Below, piece by piece: positions 27,352 through 35,330 of a DNA stretch of 64,000 nt (position 1 is its first letter; the number at the start of each line of letters is the position of its first letter). This stretch comes from Alteromonas lipotrueae (GTDB lineage: Bacteria; Pseudomonadota; Gammaproteobacteria; Enterobacterales; Alteromonadaceae): the NCBI RefSeq assembly GCF_019249215.1, contig NZ_JAESDI010000007.1, forward strand, positions 62,001 through 126,000, in the 5' to 3' direction. The position numbers and the translations under genes were made by a program. The notes under the pieces are model-generated. The model was not told where the DNA came from. It was given only the letters and a program-made list of their open reading frames with translations, and did not search any database.

Positions 27352-27912
27352 TTAAATTTGTTGCCATTTGGGCGCGTGCACTCGCTCAATTAATGTGATT
27401 TGCTGTTGATATACGTGTTTTAACATCTTTAATAGTGCTCGATTATTTGGATCATCTTTTAATGCTGCTTTTATCACGCCAGCAGCATCGTCTAATTCTT
27501 TTAATTGCGCCTGCCAGTTTTCACTTAATTCTGGCGCACTGTCGTAACTTGCTAGCAAGGATGTCATCTGATCATCTTGCTGCTCACTTAGTGCATCAAC
27601 TAACGCATAGCCTGCGAGCTTAGGTTGTTCACCACTTGTTTCATCCGTGGTAAAAGCTGGCGAGAAAAACCATATAACACTGACTAGCATCGCACTCGCT
27701 GCCATCGCCAACCAAGGTTTGGTAGATAAGCGAGCAATTGTGCCGCGCTTGTCTTGGCCTGAGGGCTCGTTATTTAGCCCATTTTCATCGGCTTTGCCGC
27801 TTACTTGGCTGTGTAGTGACAATTCAATACCGCGCCATAAATCTCTTTCAGGCTCACGAGTTTTAGGTAGGCGTTGAATCTCAGCCTTTAAGGCGTTATC
27901 AAACTTATTCAT
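27352..27912 (-). CDS. Probable anti-sigma factor (membrane-anchored)
   Basis: 186 residues from the ATG at 27912 (a GTG two codons earlier is possible). The N-terminal part is cytoplasmic (KFDNALKAEIQRLPKTREPERDLWRGIE), with a single membrane helix at about 70-92 (PWLAMAASAMLVSVIWFF), and the C-terminal half is helical and extracytoplasmic. No zinc-binding HxxxCxxC motif is present, so it is not a ZAS-type factor. The assignment rests mainly on position: its start overlaps the end of the ECF sigma gene by 8 bases, the usual arrangement of sigma/anti-sigma pairs. Confidence 0.7.
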   Translation of the reverse strand: MNKFDNALKAEIQRLPKTREPERDLWRGIELSLHSQVSGKADENGLNNEPSGQDKRGTIARLSTKPWLAMAASAMLVSVIWFFSPAFTTDETSGEQPKLAGYALVDALSEQQDDQMTSLLASYDSAPELSENWQAQLKELDDAAGVIKAALKDDPNNRALLKMLKHVYQQQITLIERVHAPKWQQI

Positions 27913-28480
27913 CTTCACACCCCATCCAGGTTTTTAGCAGTTGTTTAGCGCGGTGAAACTGCGCTTTGCTGGTGCCTACTGCCATGTCTAACATTTGTGC
28001 AATTTCTTCATGCCTATAGCCTTCAATAGCGTGCAGTACGAAGACCATTCGTGCTCTTTGTGGCAATCTAACCACTAATGCTTCTAAATCGACTTGGCTA
28101 CTGTCTGCCTCTGCTGGCATCTCCATCGCTGGACTGGTTTCAATATTAAACATACGCTGCACCCAATTGCGCTGTTTGCGCAAATACGACACGGTCACAT
28201 TGGCTGATACACTATGTAACCAAGTTGAAAACTGGCTTTGTCCGTCAAATCTGTCTAACTTTGACCATAACTGAATAAATACTTCTTGTGTGGCGTCTTC
28301 GGCGAGACCACGGTCGCCTGTTAAACGGAAGCACAGCGCGTACACTCGCCCGACATGGTTATGATACAAGGTTTTGTAGGCCACTTTATCACCCTGCTTA
28401 GCCGCGAGGAGAACCGCGGCTTCGTGCTGGCTTTCATCATCGTTAGTCAAGTTGGTAACCTTTGCTAAAGTGCGCTCCAT
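27905..28480 (-). CDS. ECF-type RNA polymerase sigma factor
   Basis: 191 residues. Region 2 (DKVAYKTLYHNHVGRVYALCFRLTGDRGLAEDATQEVFIQLWSKLDRF) and region 4 (LVVRLPQRARMVFVLHAIEGYRHEEIAQMLDMAVGTSKAQFHRAKQLLKTWM) are both complete, with no extra domains. It heads the unit sigma/anti-sigma/VNG-repeat protein. The target promoter sequence cannot be deduced. An unusual run of nine T (on the plus strand) lies just upstream of the start codon. Confidence 0.93.
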   Translation of the reverse strand: MERTLAKVTNLTNDDESQHEAAVLLAAKQGDKVAYKTLYHNHVGRVYALCFRLTGDRGLAEDATQEVFIQLWSKLDRFDGQSQFSTWLHSVSANVTVSYLRKQRNWVQRMFNIETSPAMEMPAEADSSQVDLEALVVRLPQRARMVFVLHAIEGYRHEEIAQMLDMAVGTSKAQFHRAKQLLKTWMGCEDE

Positions 28481-28612
28481 GACAATCTCATTTTTTTTTC
28501 GTAAACCGATTTTTTCAACATTTTTGGCTTACCTTCTTGTTATTCTTAAAAGGTTAGTCGTACCCTATGTGATAAAGGTTTAAATTAGCAATAACTTATT
28601 TTTGGAGTTTGT

Positions 28613-29254
28613 ATGTCCTCACCCTTGAAAGTTGATGCTTTATTCGCAGGTCAGCCCCAACCACTTGGCCCTCGTGGTGCCCCGAGTAGTATTGTAAAAA
28701 GCGCGGTTTCACAGCTAACCGTTCATCTTGATTGTACCGATGAAGATCAACAATCAAACAAGAAACTTCATGGTGGGCCTGAAAAGGTTTTGCATCAATT
28801 TAGCCCCCTTCATTACTTCACGCTGCGCAAACATTTCCCAGAGGGTGTGTTTGAACCCGGTAGTATTGGGGAAAATATCAGTGTGGATGGTATGGACGAT
28901 GCCACGGTTTATATCGGAGACGTATGGAAGTTTGGTGAGGTTGTGCTGCAAGTGAGTGCACCGCGAGCACCATGCAGTAAAATATCCCAGCGTTTCAATA
29001 TTCAAAACCTAGACAGATTTGTAGGCGAGCGAGGGATAACAGGTTGGTATTACCGCGTGCTTGAAACCGGTGCAATTAACGTCGGTGACTCAGTAACCTT
29101 GGTTAACAGAGAGGACGACACCGTTAATGTGCAAACACTCATGCGCTGTGCGCACACAAAAACCGATGTCGAATTAGCGACCAACTTGGCTAACTTAACC
29201 ATTATTGATGATGAATGGCGGGATAAATGCGCACGCATAAGCCGAAAAGGCTAG
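28613..29254 (+). CDS. MOSC domain protein, YiiM-like
   Basis: 213 residues: MOSC domain with SQLTVHLDCTDEDQQSNKKLHGGPEKVLHQF and GSIGENISVDGMDDATVYIGDVWKFGEVVLQVSAPRAPCSKIS (the conserved Cys expected to bind the sulfurated molybdenum cofactor), and a C-terminal three-helix domain as in E. coli YiiM. YiiM proteins use Moco to reduce N-hydroxylated compounds. TTTGGAG provides the ribosome site. The last four bases overlap the stop of the convergent RND adaptor gene. Confidence 0.9.
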   Translation: MSSPLKVDALFAGQPQPLGPRGAPSSIVKSAVSQLTVHLDCTDEDQQSNKKLHGGPEKVLHQFSPLHYFTLRKHFPEGVFEPGSIGENISVDGMDDATVYIGDVWKFGEVVLQVSAPRAPCSKISQRFNIQNLDRFVGERGITGWYYRVLETGAINVGDSVTLVNREDDTVNVQTLMRCAHTKTDVELATNLANLTIIDDEWRDKCARISRKG

Positions 29255-30327
29255 TTGCGCGCTGTCAGGCTATCCCCCTCCCACTCGTGACGCACTTTTT
29301 GTCCTTGTTTTAAACGCTCGGCCCCGCGAATGACAACTAATTGAGTGGGGTCTACTTCACCAAATACTTCAATTCTACTCCCCATACCTATACCGGTTTC
29401 TACTTTAACTTGCTGAGCCTCATTGTCTTGATTGAGCTGGTAAATGTAAGTACCGGATTTTCTTAAAACGAGTGCATCTCTAGGAATAGTCACGCCACCA
29501 TGCTCCTCACTACTCGGCACCGCCACCCTTACCGCACTTCCAATTGGAAAGTCTCCAGGTTTAAGCGCGATACGCATTTCCATCATGCGAGAATTTTCAT
29601 TGCCCACAGGGACAATAGCCCGCACCGACTCCATTACCCCGTGGGTTTTACTTAGCACATTAACCTGCATGCCACTCTCGATAAAGGGTAATACGGAGAG
29701 CGGCGCCCTCACCTGCACCTCGATATTATTGGGATTTACCACCCGAATCAGTGTTTGACCAATACTCGTGTATTCCCCTGGGGTTTGTATGCGGTCAACC
29801 ACCAAGGCGTTAAATGGCGCTTTTACACTACTTTGTCGAATGTGATATTCAGTTAAATTTTTTGCCAGTGTGGCTTGCTCTAGCTCCTGACGTGCATTTT
29901 CTAAATCAGCCACTACGGTTTCCAATTCTCCTCGCGACGTGTTTTTACTGGCTTCCAAATTTTCGTAACGTGCCAAGCGCTTTTCGAACAAGGTAACCTG
30001 AGCGCGCCACCTTGCAATATTAGATTGATTTTGACTGAGCGTGATTTGCAATCGGGTATCATCAATTTTTGCTAAAGCCTCACCCGCTGCGACACTATCT
30101 CCTACATTCGCCATCCACGTGATTCGGCCATCAACCTCAGAGGCGACATCTGAATCAGTTCGACTCATTACGGTACCAGGCACCCAAGTTAATGCGGTTA
30201 TCGCCTCTTCTCTAGCTTCATCAACTTGAACCAACATCGCAGGAGGCACTTGCTCCGCTTCTTGTGCAATAAGGTTCAGCGACAAGCAACACACGCTAAT
30301 GCCTACGAGGGCTATTTTAATGTTCAT
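29251..30327 (-). CDS. RND efflux periplasmic adaptor subunit
   Basis: 358 residues with N-terminal signal peptide (about 1-21, ending LIAQ). Membrane-fusion-protein layout: barrel-sandwich half (VDGRITWMANVGDSVAAGEALAKIDDTRL), coiled-coil hairpin (about 95-155), second lipoyl half (VKAPFNALVVDRIQTPGEYTSIGQTLIRVVNPNNIEV), beta-barrel, and a C-terminal membrane-proximal domain. It bridges the inner-membrane permease encoded 14 bases upstream to an outer-membrane channel that is not encoded here. Convergent overlap of four bases with the MOSC gene. Confidence 0.93.
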   Translation of the reverse strand: MNIKIALVGISVCCLSLNLIAQEAEQVPPAMLVQVDEAREEAITALTWVPGTVMSRTDSDVASEVDGRITWMANVGDSVAAGEALAKIDDTRLQITLSQNQSNIARWRAQVTLFEKRLARYENLEASKNTSRGELETVVADLENARQELEQATLAKNLTEYHIRQSSVKAPFNALVVDRIQTPGEYTSIGQTLIRVVNPNNIEVQVRAPLSVLPFIESGMQVNVLSKTHGVMESVRAIVPVGNENSRMMEMRIALKPGDFPIGSAVRVAVPSSEEHGGVTIPRDALVLRKSGTYIYQLNQDNEAQQVKVETGIGMGSRIEVFGEVDPTQLVVIRGAERLKQGQKVRHEWEGDSLTARN

Positions 30328-30341
30328 AGTGGTTGCATCCT

Positions 30342-33300
30342 TTAATTTAAGTCTGAAAATTTGCTTAGTTTTACGATTTTTGTTGGCATACCGCTCGGCG
30401 TACCATCAATCGGGACTTTTACTTTGTCTTTGAAGCCAAAGTCGGCTCTTGTCAGTCTAAGTAGAGTGGGCAGCAACACTAAGGTGAACACCGTGCTAAT
30501 TGACATCCCTCCGACTATCACCGCTGCCAACCCGCGATAGATAACACTGCCAGCGCCAGGGAGTAATAAAAGAGGGAGCATGCCGAAAATAGACGTCAGT
30601 GTGCTCATAAAAATAGGTCGAAGCCGCAATTGGATTGCCTGCTCCACGGCATCGTCACGATTGAGCCCATTAGCTTGCCCCACTCGGGTTTGGTGCACCA
30701 ATAAAATGGCATTATTTACCACTAGACCAAGCAGAATAATGAAACCAATCATGGTAAGTAAATCCATCGGTTGAAAGGTAAAACTATTCATGATTTTAAT
30801 GGCCGCCACGCCGCCCACGGTGGCCAGTGGAATAGACAGTACCACTAACACGCTGTCTTTAAGCGATTTGAATAGCCCTGCCATTAAAAGAAGAAGCAAT
30901 AACATAGCAAACAAAAAATTATCTGCCATTGAGGCAATTGCCCCTTTCAAGCTATCGGCACTGCCGCCATAATGAATTGCCCCATCTGTTGGCATCATCG
31001 CCATAATAGCCGGTTCAACATCGGCTTTAATCACCGTCATGGCATCTTCCAAACTCATACCGTCAGGCGGATTAAAATTGAGCGTAAGTGTGCGTTTACC
31101 ATCAATACGCTGAATGCGACTAGGCCCTACCGTTCGTTTCATCTCGACAAGCTCACCTAATTGCACCACTTCCCCCATGGGGGTCATTATTGGCGTAGCA
31201 CTTAAATCTTCAGGGGTTGACCATGGTTCTGAGCGGAAAATGATATTCATCCGCTTTGTGCCATTAAAATACTCACCCACATACATTCCATCGCCCATTG
31301 CGCGCACTAAACCCGCCATACGCCCGCGATTTAACCCTACCTCAACTAATCGACTGTCGTTGGGATAAAATTGCAGTTCAGGCTCAGACTGTTCCAACGG
31401 TGGATTCGCCCGCGCATTGGCGGTGGGGAAAATACTTCTTAGTTTATCAATGCCCGCTTGCGCCGCTACGCTCAGCATGGCTTGATCTGTACCCTGTAAA
31501 TGAATATCAATCGAGCGACCGTTACCAAAGCCACCGAATAAATTACCTTGTTGCGCGAACGCTTGAGTATCAGGTAAATCTTTTAGTACCTCATCTCGCA
31601 CAATGGCCTCTAACGCTTTTACTTGAGACTGATCTTTAGCCCTTACCCCTAAAGTGCCGCCGTTGGGCCAAGTGATGATGTAGTAGTTTTTAAGCGCCGG
31701 AGATTTTTCACCCTCCATGTAGGGCTTTAATCGCTCGACAATGACCGGCATCACCTCTTCAGCGACAAAATTTTCACTCGCACCTGCGGGTAACATTAAG
31801 AAGGCATCTACCGCATCTCGCTTAACGGGGGGCAAATAGTCCATTGATGGCATTAACAAGTAGCTGCCTGTGATGGGAATGCCCATCAGAGCCACTATCA
31901 TAATAATTCGACGCATACCTGTTGATGATAAGGTCATAATTTTAGTGGTGATGGATTTCCACAGTGGCAATAATTTGTCTTCGGGTACATCTTCTATAAG
32001 CCAACGGCTAGCCACAACGGGTAAAACCGTTACGGCAACCACTAACGACATACATACGGCAATAGCGATGGTTAAGGCTAAGTCTGCAAACAACTGTCCT
32101 TCAACATCATTTAAGAACATCACCGGAATAAAAATAGCAACCGTTGTGGCTGTCGAAGCCATTAAGGCCCCGAATACTTCCTTTGTGGCTAAATAAGCAC
32201 TTTCCTGGCGACACATGGCCTTTTTATTTAAGCGAACAATATTCTCTAGCACCACAATGGCGGCATCTAAGACCATTCCTACCGCAAACGCTAACCCAGC
32301 AAGAGAAATGATATTCAGTGAACGCCCCGTGATTTGAAGTACAACAAACGTGCTGAGTAAAGAGATAGGAATAGCAAGCGCGACAATGAGCGTGGCTTTT
32401 AATTGGCGCATAAACAACCACAAGATGCCGATAGCGAGCATAACCCCGATGAACAGGTTACTGGTAACCAATTGCACCGCTCGCTTAATAAATATAGAAG
32501 CATCAAAGGACTGAACCATTACCAATTGTTCAGCTTCTAGGTAAGTTTTGTTTATCTCGGTAACTTTTTTCTTTACCGCATCCAGCGTAGCGAGAACATT
32601 AGCGTCGTTTCGTCTATCAACGCGAATAGAAATAGCGGGGTTGCCGTTTTGTACACTATAATTAGCTCCATCTGCGCGGGTAATAGTAATTTCAGCAATA
32701 TCACTTAGTGTGATTGGGCTGCCATCACGCCATTCTAAAATCATTTCGCCCATTTTTTGCGGTTCGTAACGCCCCTCAAAACGCAGGGTATACCGGCGGC
32801 GTCCAACATCCACAAACCCACCAGAAACATCGTTAGCTTGCCCCAATGCGGTAGTGATAGCGGTTAAATCGATACCGAGTTGCGCCGCCTTGAAAGGGTC
32901 GAACACAATTTGGAATTCTTCTTCGCCACCTACCCCACTTTCCATACGGGCACGGGCTACGCCGGGTATAGATTCTAGCTGAGGTTTTATCACGTCCGAG
33001 AAGTAGGTAACGTAGGTATTTATTTCGTTAGGGTTGCCGGGCAGTCGCTGCATAAAAAAGTAGGTTAGCGCAGGCGCATCCCCCCCGCTGCCTGCCAACA
33101 TAATATTGGGTGACAACGCATCCCTAGGTAATGGCGGCACTCTGTTCATGCGGCTTATCACTTCAATAAGGGTTTTTTGCATGTCTGTACCCAAACTAAA
33201 TTGGAGGTTAATCCACGCATTTCCCTGATTCGACCACGCGTTCATCGAGACCAGCCCAGGTATTCCCTGAAGCACCTCTTCTTGTGGTTCTATTATTTCC

Positions 33301-33482
33301 GATTCAATTTCTTGAGGAGACGCTGCCCGCCAGGAAGTTTGGATATTGATATTGGGTCTTTCAATGTCTGGAAAAAGCTGAACTGGCAAATTGAATAAGC
33401 TATATAGCCCAAGAAAGACTAATATTGCGATGCCAATTCCTACCCCAGACGCATTTTTTATTGCTGCACGTGTAATGTCCAT
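30342..33482 (-). CDS. RND efflux permease (HAE-1-like)
   Basis: 1046 residues, twelve membrane segments and two large periplasmic loops. N-terminal FLGLYSLFNLPVQLFPDIERPNI and repeated RND signatures identify the AcrB-like superfamily. In membrane segment 4 the motif is GMVLDAAIVVLEN: Asp406 corresponds to AcrB Asp407, but the Asp408 position is Ala. In segment 10 GLVVNNAILLV has Asn where AcrB has Lys940. The proton relay therefore differs from classic AcrB, as in some divergent RND groups. It pumps unknown hydrophobic substrates from periplasm or membrane. First gene of the pair with the adaptor; no adjacent regulator is recognised. Confidence 0.93.
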   Translation of the reverse strand: MDITRAAIKNASGVGIGIAILVFLGLYSLFNLPVQLFPDIERPNINIQTSWRAASPQEIESEIIEPQEEVLQGIPGLVSMNAWSNQGNAWINLQFSLGTDMQKTLIEVISRMNRVPPLPRDALSPNIMLAGSGGDAPALTYFFMQRLPGNPNEINTYVTYFSDVIKPQLESIPGVARARMESGVGGEEEFQIVFDPFKAAQLGIDLTAITTALGQANDVSGGFVDVGRRRYTLRFEGRYEPQKMGEMILEWRDGSPITLSDIAEITITRADGANYSVQNGNPAISIRVDRRNDANVLATLDAVKKKVTEINKTYLEAEQLVMVQSFDASIFIKRAVQLVTSNLFIGVMLAIGILWLFMRQLKATLIVALAIPISLLSTFVVLQITGRSLNIISLAGLAFAVGMVLDAAIVVLENIVRLNKKAMCRQESAYLATKEVFGALMASTATTVAIFIPVMFLNDVEGQLFADLALTIAIAVCMSLVVAVTVLPVVASRWLIEDVPEDKLLPLWKSITTKIMTLSSTGMRRIIMIVALMGIPITGSYLLMPSMDYLPPVKRDAVDAFLMLPAGASENFVAEEVMPVIVERLKPYMEGEKSPALKNYYIITWPNGGTLGVRAKDQSQVKALEAIVRDEVLKDLPDTQAFAQQGNLFGGFGNGRSIDIHLQGTDQAMLSVAAQAGIDKLRSIFPTANARANPPLEQSEPELQFYPNDSRLVEVGLNRGRMAGLVRAMGDGMYVGEYFNGTKRMNIIFRSEPWSTPEDLSATPIMTPMGEVVQLGELVEMKRTVGPSRIQRIDGKRTLTLNFNPPDGMSLEDAMTVIKADVEPAIMAMMPTDGAIHYGGSADSLKGAIASMADNFLFAMLLLLLLMAGLFKSLKDSVLVVLSIPLATVGGVAAIKIMNSFTFQPMDLLTMIGFIILLGLVVNNAILLVHQTRVGQANGLNRDDAVEQAIQLRLRPIFMSTLTSIFGMLPLLLLPGAGSVIYRGLAAVIVGGMSISTVFTLVLLPTLLRLTRADFGFKDKVKVPIDGTPSGMPTKIVKLSKFSDLN

Positions 33483-33619
33483 AATGAAGCACTATGCTTT
33501 TTGTAGTTTGGATTACTATAGGTCGCAGCTGTGACAGGAAAAGTTTAAAGCTATATTAAGAACAATTTATGGGTTAACCGACATTTTCGTTTAATGCTGT
33601 AAAAAACAGCAATCTATCG

Positions 33620-33634
33620 ACGACCAACGGTCGT
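33620..33634. promoter_or_regulatory. Operator-like palindrome upstream of the RND operon
   Basis: ACGACC-AAC-GGTCGT, perfect six-base arms, 138 bases before the permease start codon. A second half-site GACGACC lies at about 33681-33687. Spacing and symmetry suit a TetR/MarR-type repressor, but no such gene is adjacent. Confidence 0.45.
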
Positions 33635-33775
33635 AATTTATCATTAATTTAACGAAATAATTAATAACTTGTTACATATTGACGACCGATGTTGATGAGC
33701 ATCATATTTGTGTATGAGATCATAAGAAGAGTACGTGGGAAAATCTAGAAAACGCGAAAGTATAGTGAGTCTTTT

Positions 33776-33832
33776 ATGAGGAAGTATGTAATGCGAATAA
33801 CCTTGAGGTGGTTGAGATGCATGCAGATATAA
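33776..33832 (+). CDS. Possible micro-ORF of 18 (or 13) codons before a terminator
   Basis: ATG at 33776, or at 33791 with GAGGA eight bases upstream, reads MRITLRWLRCMQI in its last 13 codons and stops at 33832, at the edge of a strong terminator. A weak TTGACG promoter-like site lies near 33680. It could be a tiny cationic peptide gene or a chance frame. No downstream gene follows on this strand, so it is not a classic attenuator leader. Confidence 0.2.
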   Translation: MRKYVMRITLRWLRCMQI

Positions 33833-33859
33833 AAAAACCGCTCATAAGAGCGGTTTTTT
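33832..33859. terminator. Bidirectional terminator after rplI
   Basis: AAAAAACCGCTC-ATAA-GAGCGGTTTTTT, stem CCGCTC/GAGCGG with A- and T-runs on both sides, 16 bases beyond the rplI stop. Confidence 0.92.
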
Positions 33860-33874
33860 CGTATACGTCAGCGC

Positions 33875-34327
33875 TTATGCTTCAGCAATGATGATCACTT
33901 TAATAGAAGTGGTTACATCAGAATGAAGTTGTAAGTCGATGTCATATTCGCCAGTGTCGCGAAGTGTGCCAGTAGGAAGTTTAATTTCCGCTTTAGCTAC
34001 TTCAACACCAGCTGCTGTGATTGCATCAGCAATGTCACGTGTACCGATAGAACCGAAAAGTTTACCTTCGTCGCCAGCTGGCGCCGCAAGAGTTACTTCT
34101 GCAAGTTCATTTAGTTTTTCAGCACGTGTATTAGCAGCATCAAGCTGCTCAGCGATTTTCGCTTCAAGTTCAGCACGACGTGCTTCAAACTTTTCAACGT
34201 TCGCTTTAGTTGCAGGAACTGCTTTACCCTGTGGAAACAGGAAATTACGAGCGTAACCAGCTTTAACAGCTACTTGGTCGCCCAGACCGCCAAGATTGGC
34301 GACTTTATCTAGTAGGATGATGTTCAT
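33875..34327 (-). CDS. rplI: 50S ribosomal protein L9
   Basis: 150 residues. N-terminal rRNA-binding domain [40 protein letters not shown], a long connecting helix, and a C-terminal domain with [14 protein letters not shown]. Last gene of the rpsF-rpsR-rplI operon, 26 bases after rpsR. Same length as the E. coli protein family. Confidence 0.98.
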   Translation of the reverse strand: MNIILLDKVANLGGLGDQVAVKAGYARNFLFPQGKAVPATKANVEKFEARRAELEAKIAEQLDAANTRAEKLNELAEVTLAAPAGDEGKLFGSIGTRDIADAITAAGVEVAKAEIKLPTGTLRDTGEYDIDLQLHSDVTTSIKVIIIAEA

Positions 34328-34353
34328 CTTAACTACCCCTTAATTACGCCAAA

Positions 34354-34581
34354 TTACTTGTGTGAATCAGTGTACGGAAGCAACGCAAGAAAACGTGCGC
34401 GCTTAATCGCAGAAGACAGCTGACGCTGATATTTTGCGCTTGTACCAGTGATACGGCTAGGGACAATCTTACCGCTCTCTGTGATATAATTCTTAAGAGT
34501 AGCGATATCTTTATAATCGATTTCAGTCACACCATCTGCAGTGAAACGGCAGAATTTACGACGTCTGAAAAAACGAGCCAT
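34354..34581 (-). CDS. rpsR: 30S ribosomal protein S18
   Basis: 75 residues, [67 protein letters not shown], a near-complete match to bacterial S18. It forms a dimer with S6 on the 30S platform. Starts 11 bases after rpsF; the priB gene found between them in enterics is absent. Confidence 0.99.
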   Translation of the reverse strand: MARFFRRRKFCRFTADGVTEIDYKDIATLKNYITESGKIVPSRITGTSAKYQRQLSSAIKRARFLALLPYTDSHK

Positions 34582-34592
34582 GGGTGATCTCC

Positions 34593-34991
34593 TTAAGCGT
34601 TATCTTCAGTGGATTCAGGTCTTCTTTCTGCGCGCTCTGTACGAGGTGCAGAATCGTCACGACGCTCACGACGCTCTTCTTTAGTCATAGGAGAAGGCTC
34701 GGTTACAGCGTTTTTAGTGCGCATTACCATGTTACGTAAGATAACGTCGTTGTAGCGGAAAGCATTTTCCAGCTCGTCAACAGCTTCAGCAGTCGCTTCA
34801 GCATTGATCAATACATAGTGGGCTTTGTGCAGCTTTTCAATTGGGTATGCCAATTGACGACGGCCCCAATCTTCTAAACGATGAATCTGACCATCGTTTT
34901 GCTTAAGAATAGTGGTATAACGTTCGATCATACCAGGTACTTGTTCACTCTGATCAGGGTGAACCATAAATACGATTTCGTAATGACGCAT
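34593..34991 (-). CDS. rpsF: 30S ribosomal protein S6
   Basis: 132 residues: [25 protein letters not shown] and [28 protein letters not shown] are diagnostic. The C-terminal tail beyond residue 105 is charged ([21 protein letters not shown]), comparable with the acidic/glutamate tail modified by RimK in E. coli but richer in Arg. Ribosome site AAGGAG lies before the ATG and can pair with the leader (see leader entry). Confidence 0.98.
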   Translation of the reverse strand: MRHYEIVFMVHPDQSEQVPGMIERYTTILKQNDGQIHRLEDWGRRQLAYPIEKLHKAHYVLINAEATAEAVDELENAFRYNDVILRNMVMRTKNAVTEPSPMTKEERRERRDDSAPRTERAERRPESTEDNA

Positions 34992-35074
34992 TATTGCTCC
35001 TTACGGTTGTAGCCTCGACAGTACAGCCAGACTGTATAGAGACAAGGAACCTAGTTAGGGTGGCTGTAAGGGCG
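34992..35074 (-). promoter_or_regulatory. Structured rpsF leader, candidate S6:S18 autoregulatory element
   Basis: In the transcript, TACAGCCA (35068-35061) can pair perfectly with TGGCTGTA (35029-35022). GGTTCCTT (35052-35045) inside that loop can alternatively pair with the AAGGAG ribosome site near 34996-35001, leaving an ACAACCG segment beside it. A CCG bulge next to a paired ribosome site is the recognition feature of the known S6:S18 leader motif. The pairings are visible in the sequence; the assignment is inference. Confidence 0.5.
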
Positions 35075-35077
35075 CGG

Positions 35078-35106
35078 ATTATACGCACATACCTGCTTTT
35101 GTACAA
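35078..35106 (-). promoter_or_regulatory. Strong sigma70 promoter of the rpsF operon
   Basis: On the minus strand TTGTAC (35106-35101), a 17-base spacer, and a perfect TATAAT (35083-35078). The transcript would begin in a C/G-rich start region about 35071, giving an 80-base leader before rpsF. Confidence 0.85.
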
Positions 35107-35297
35107 GCATTAATCACCGGCAAATTTTATGTTTGCGCATGTTTTGATGATATAGGGCTAAATACGCTTAATAATGAGGTTGGTAGCGGGACTCGTCGAC
35201 CTTTTGAAGCGGCTATCAAAAGCCATGGTTGATTCAGGTAGAGAGCAAAACTATAACTGCAATAAAACCGAGCTAATTGTTTAAAAGTTTAGGTGTT
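35107..35297. other. Remaining spacer between rpsF promoter and the histidine kinase terminator
   Basis: The gap between rpsF and the kinase totals 339 bases. Apart from the rpsF leader, its promoter and the kinase terminator, this stretch is A+T-rich and shows no ORF with a ribosome site and no clear repeat. Confidence 0.6.
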
Positions 35298-35324
35298 TAA
35301 AAGGCTAAGCCCGATGCTTAACCT
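35298..35324 (-). terminator. Probable terminator of the GAF histidine kinase gene
   Basis: Minus-strand stem AGGTTAAGC/GCTTAGCCT (one G-U pair) with a five-base loop, followed by TTTT, seven bases beyond the stop codon at 35331. Confidence 0.6.
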
Positions 35325-35330
35325 TGTAGT

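Larger units (their letters stand above)
33483..33874. other. Non-coding gap between RND permease and rplI
   Basis: 392 bases with no gene of normal size. It holds the RND operon upstream region (including a perfect inverted repeat at 33620-33634), a micro-ORF at 33776-33832 and a bidirectional terminator at 33832-33859, each listed separately. The remainder is A+T-rich with no recognised feature. Confidence 0.8.
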
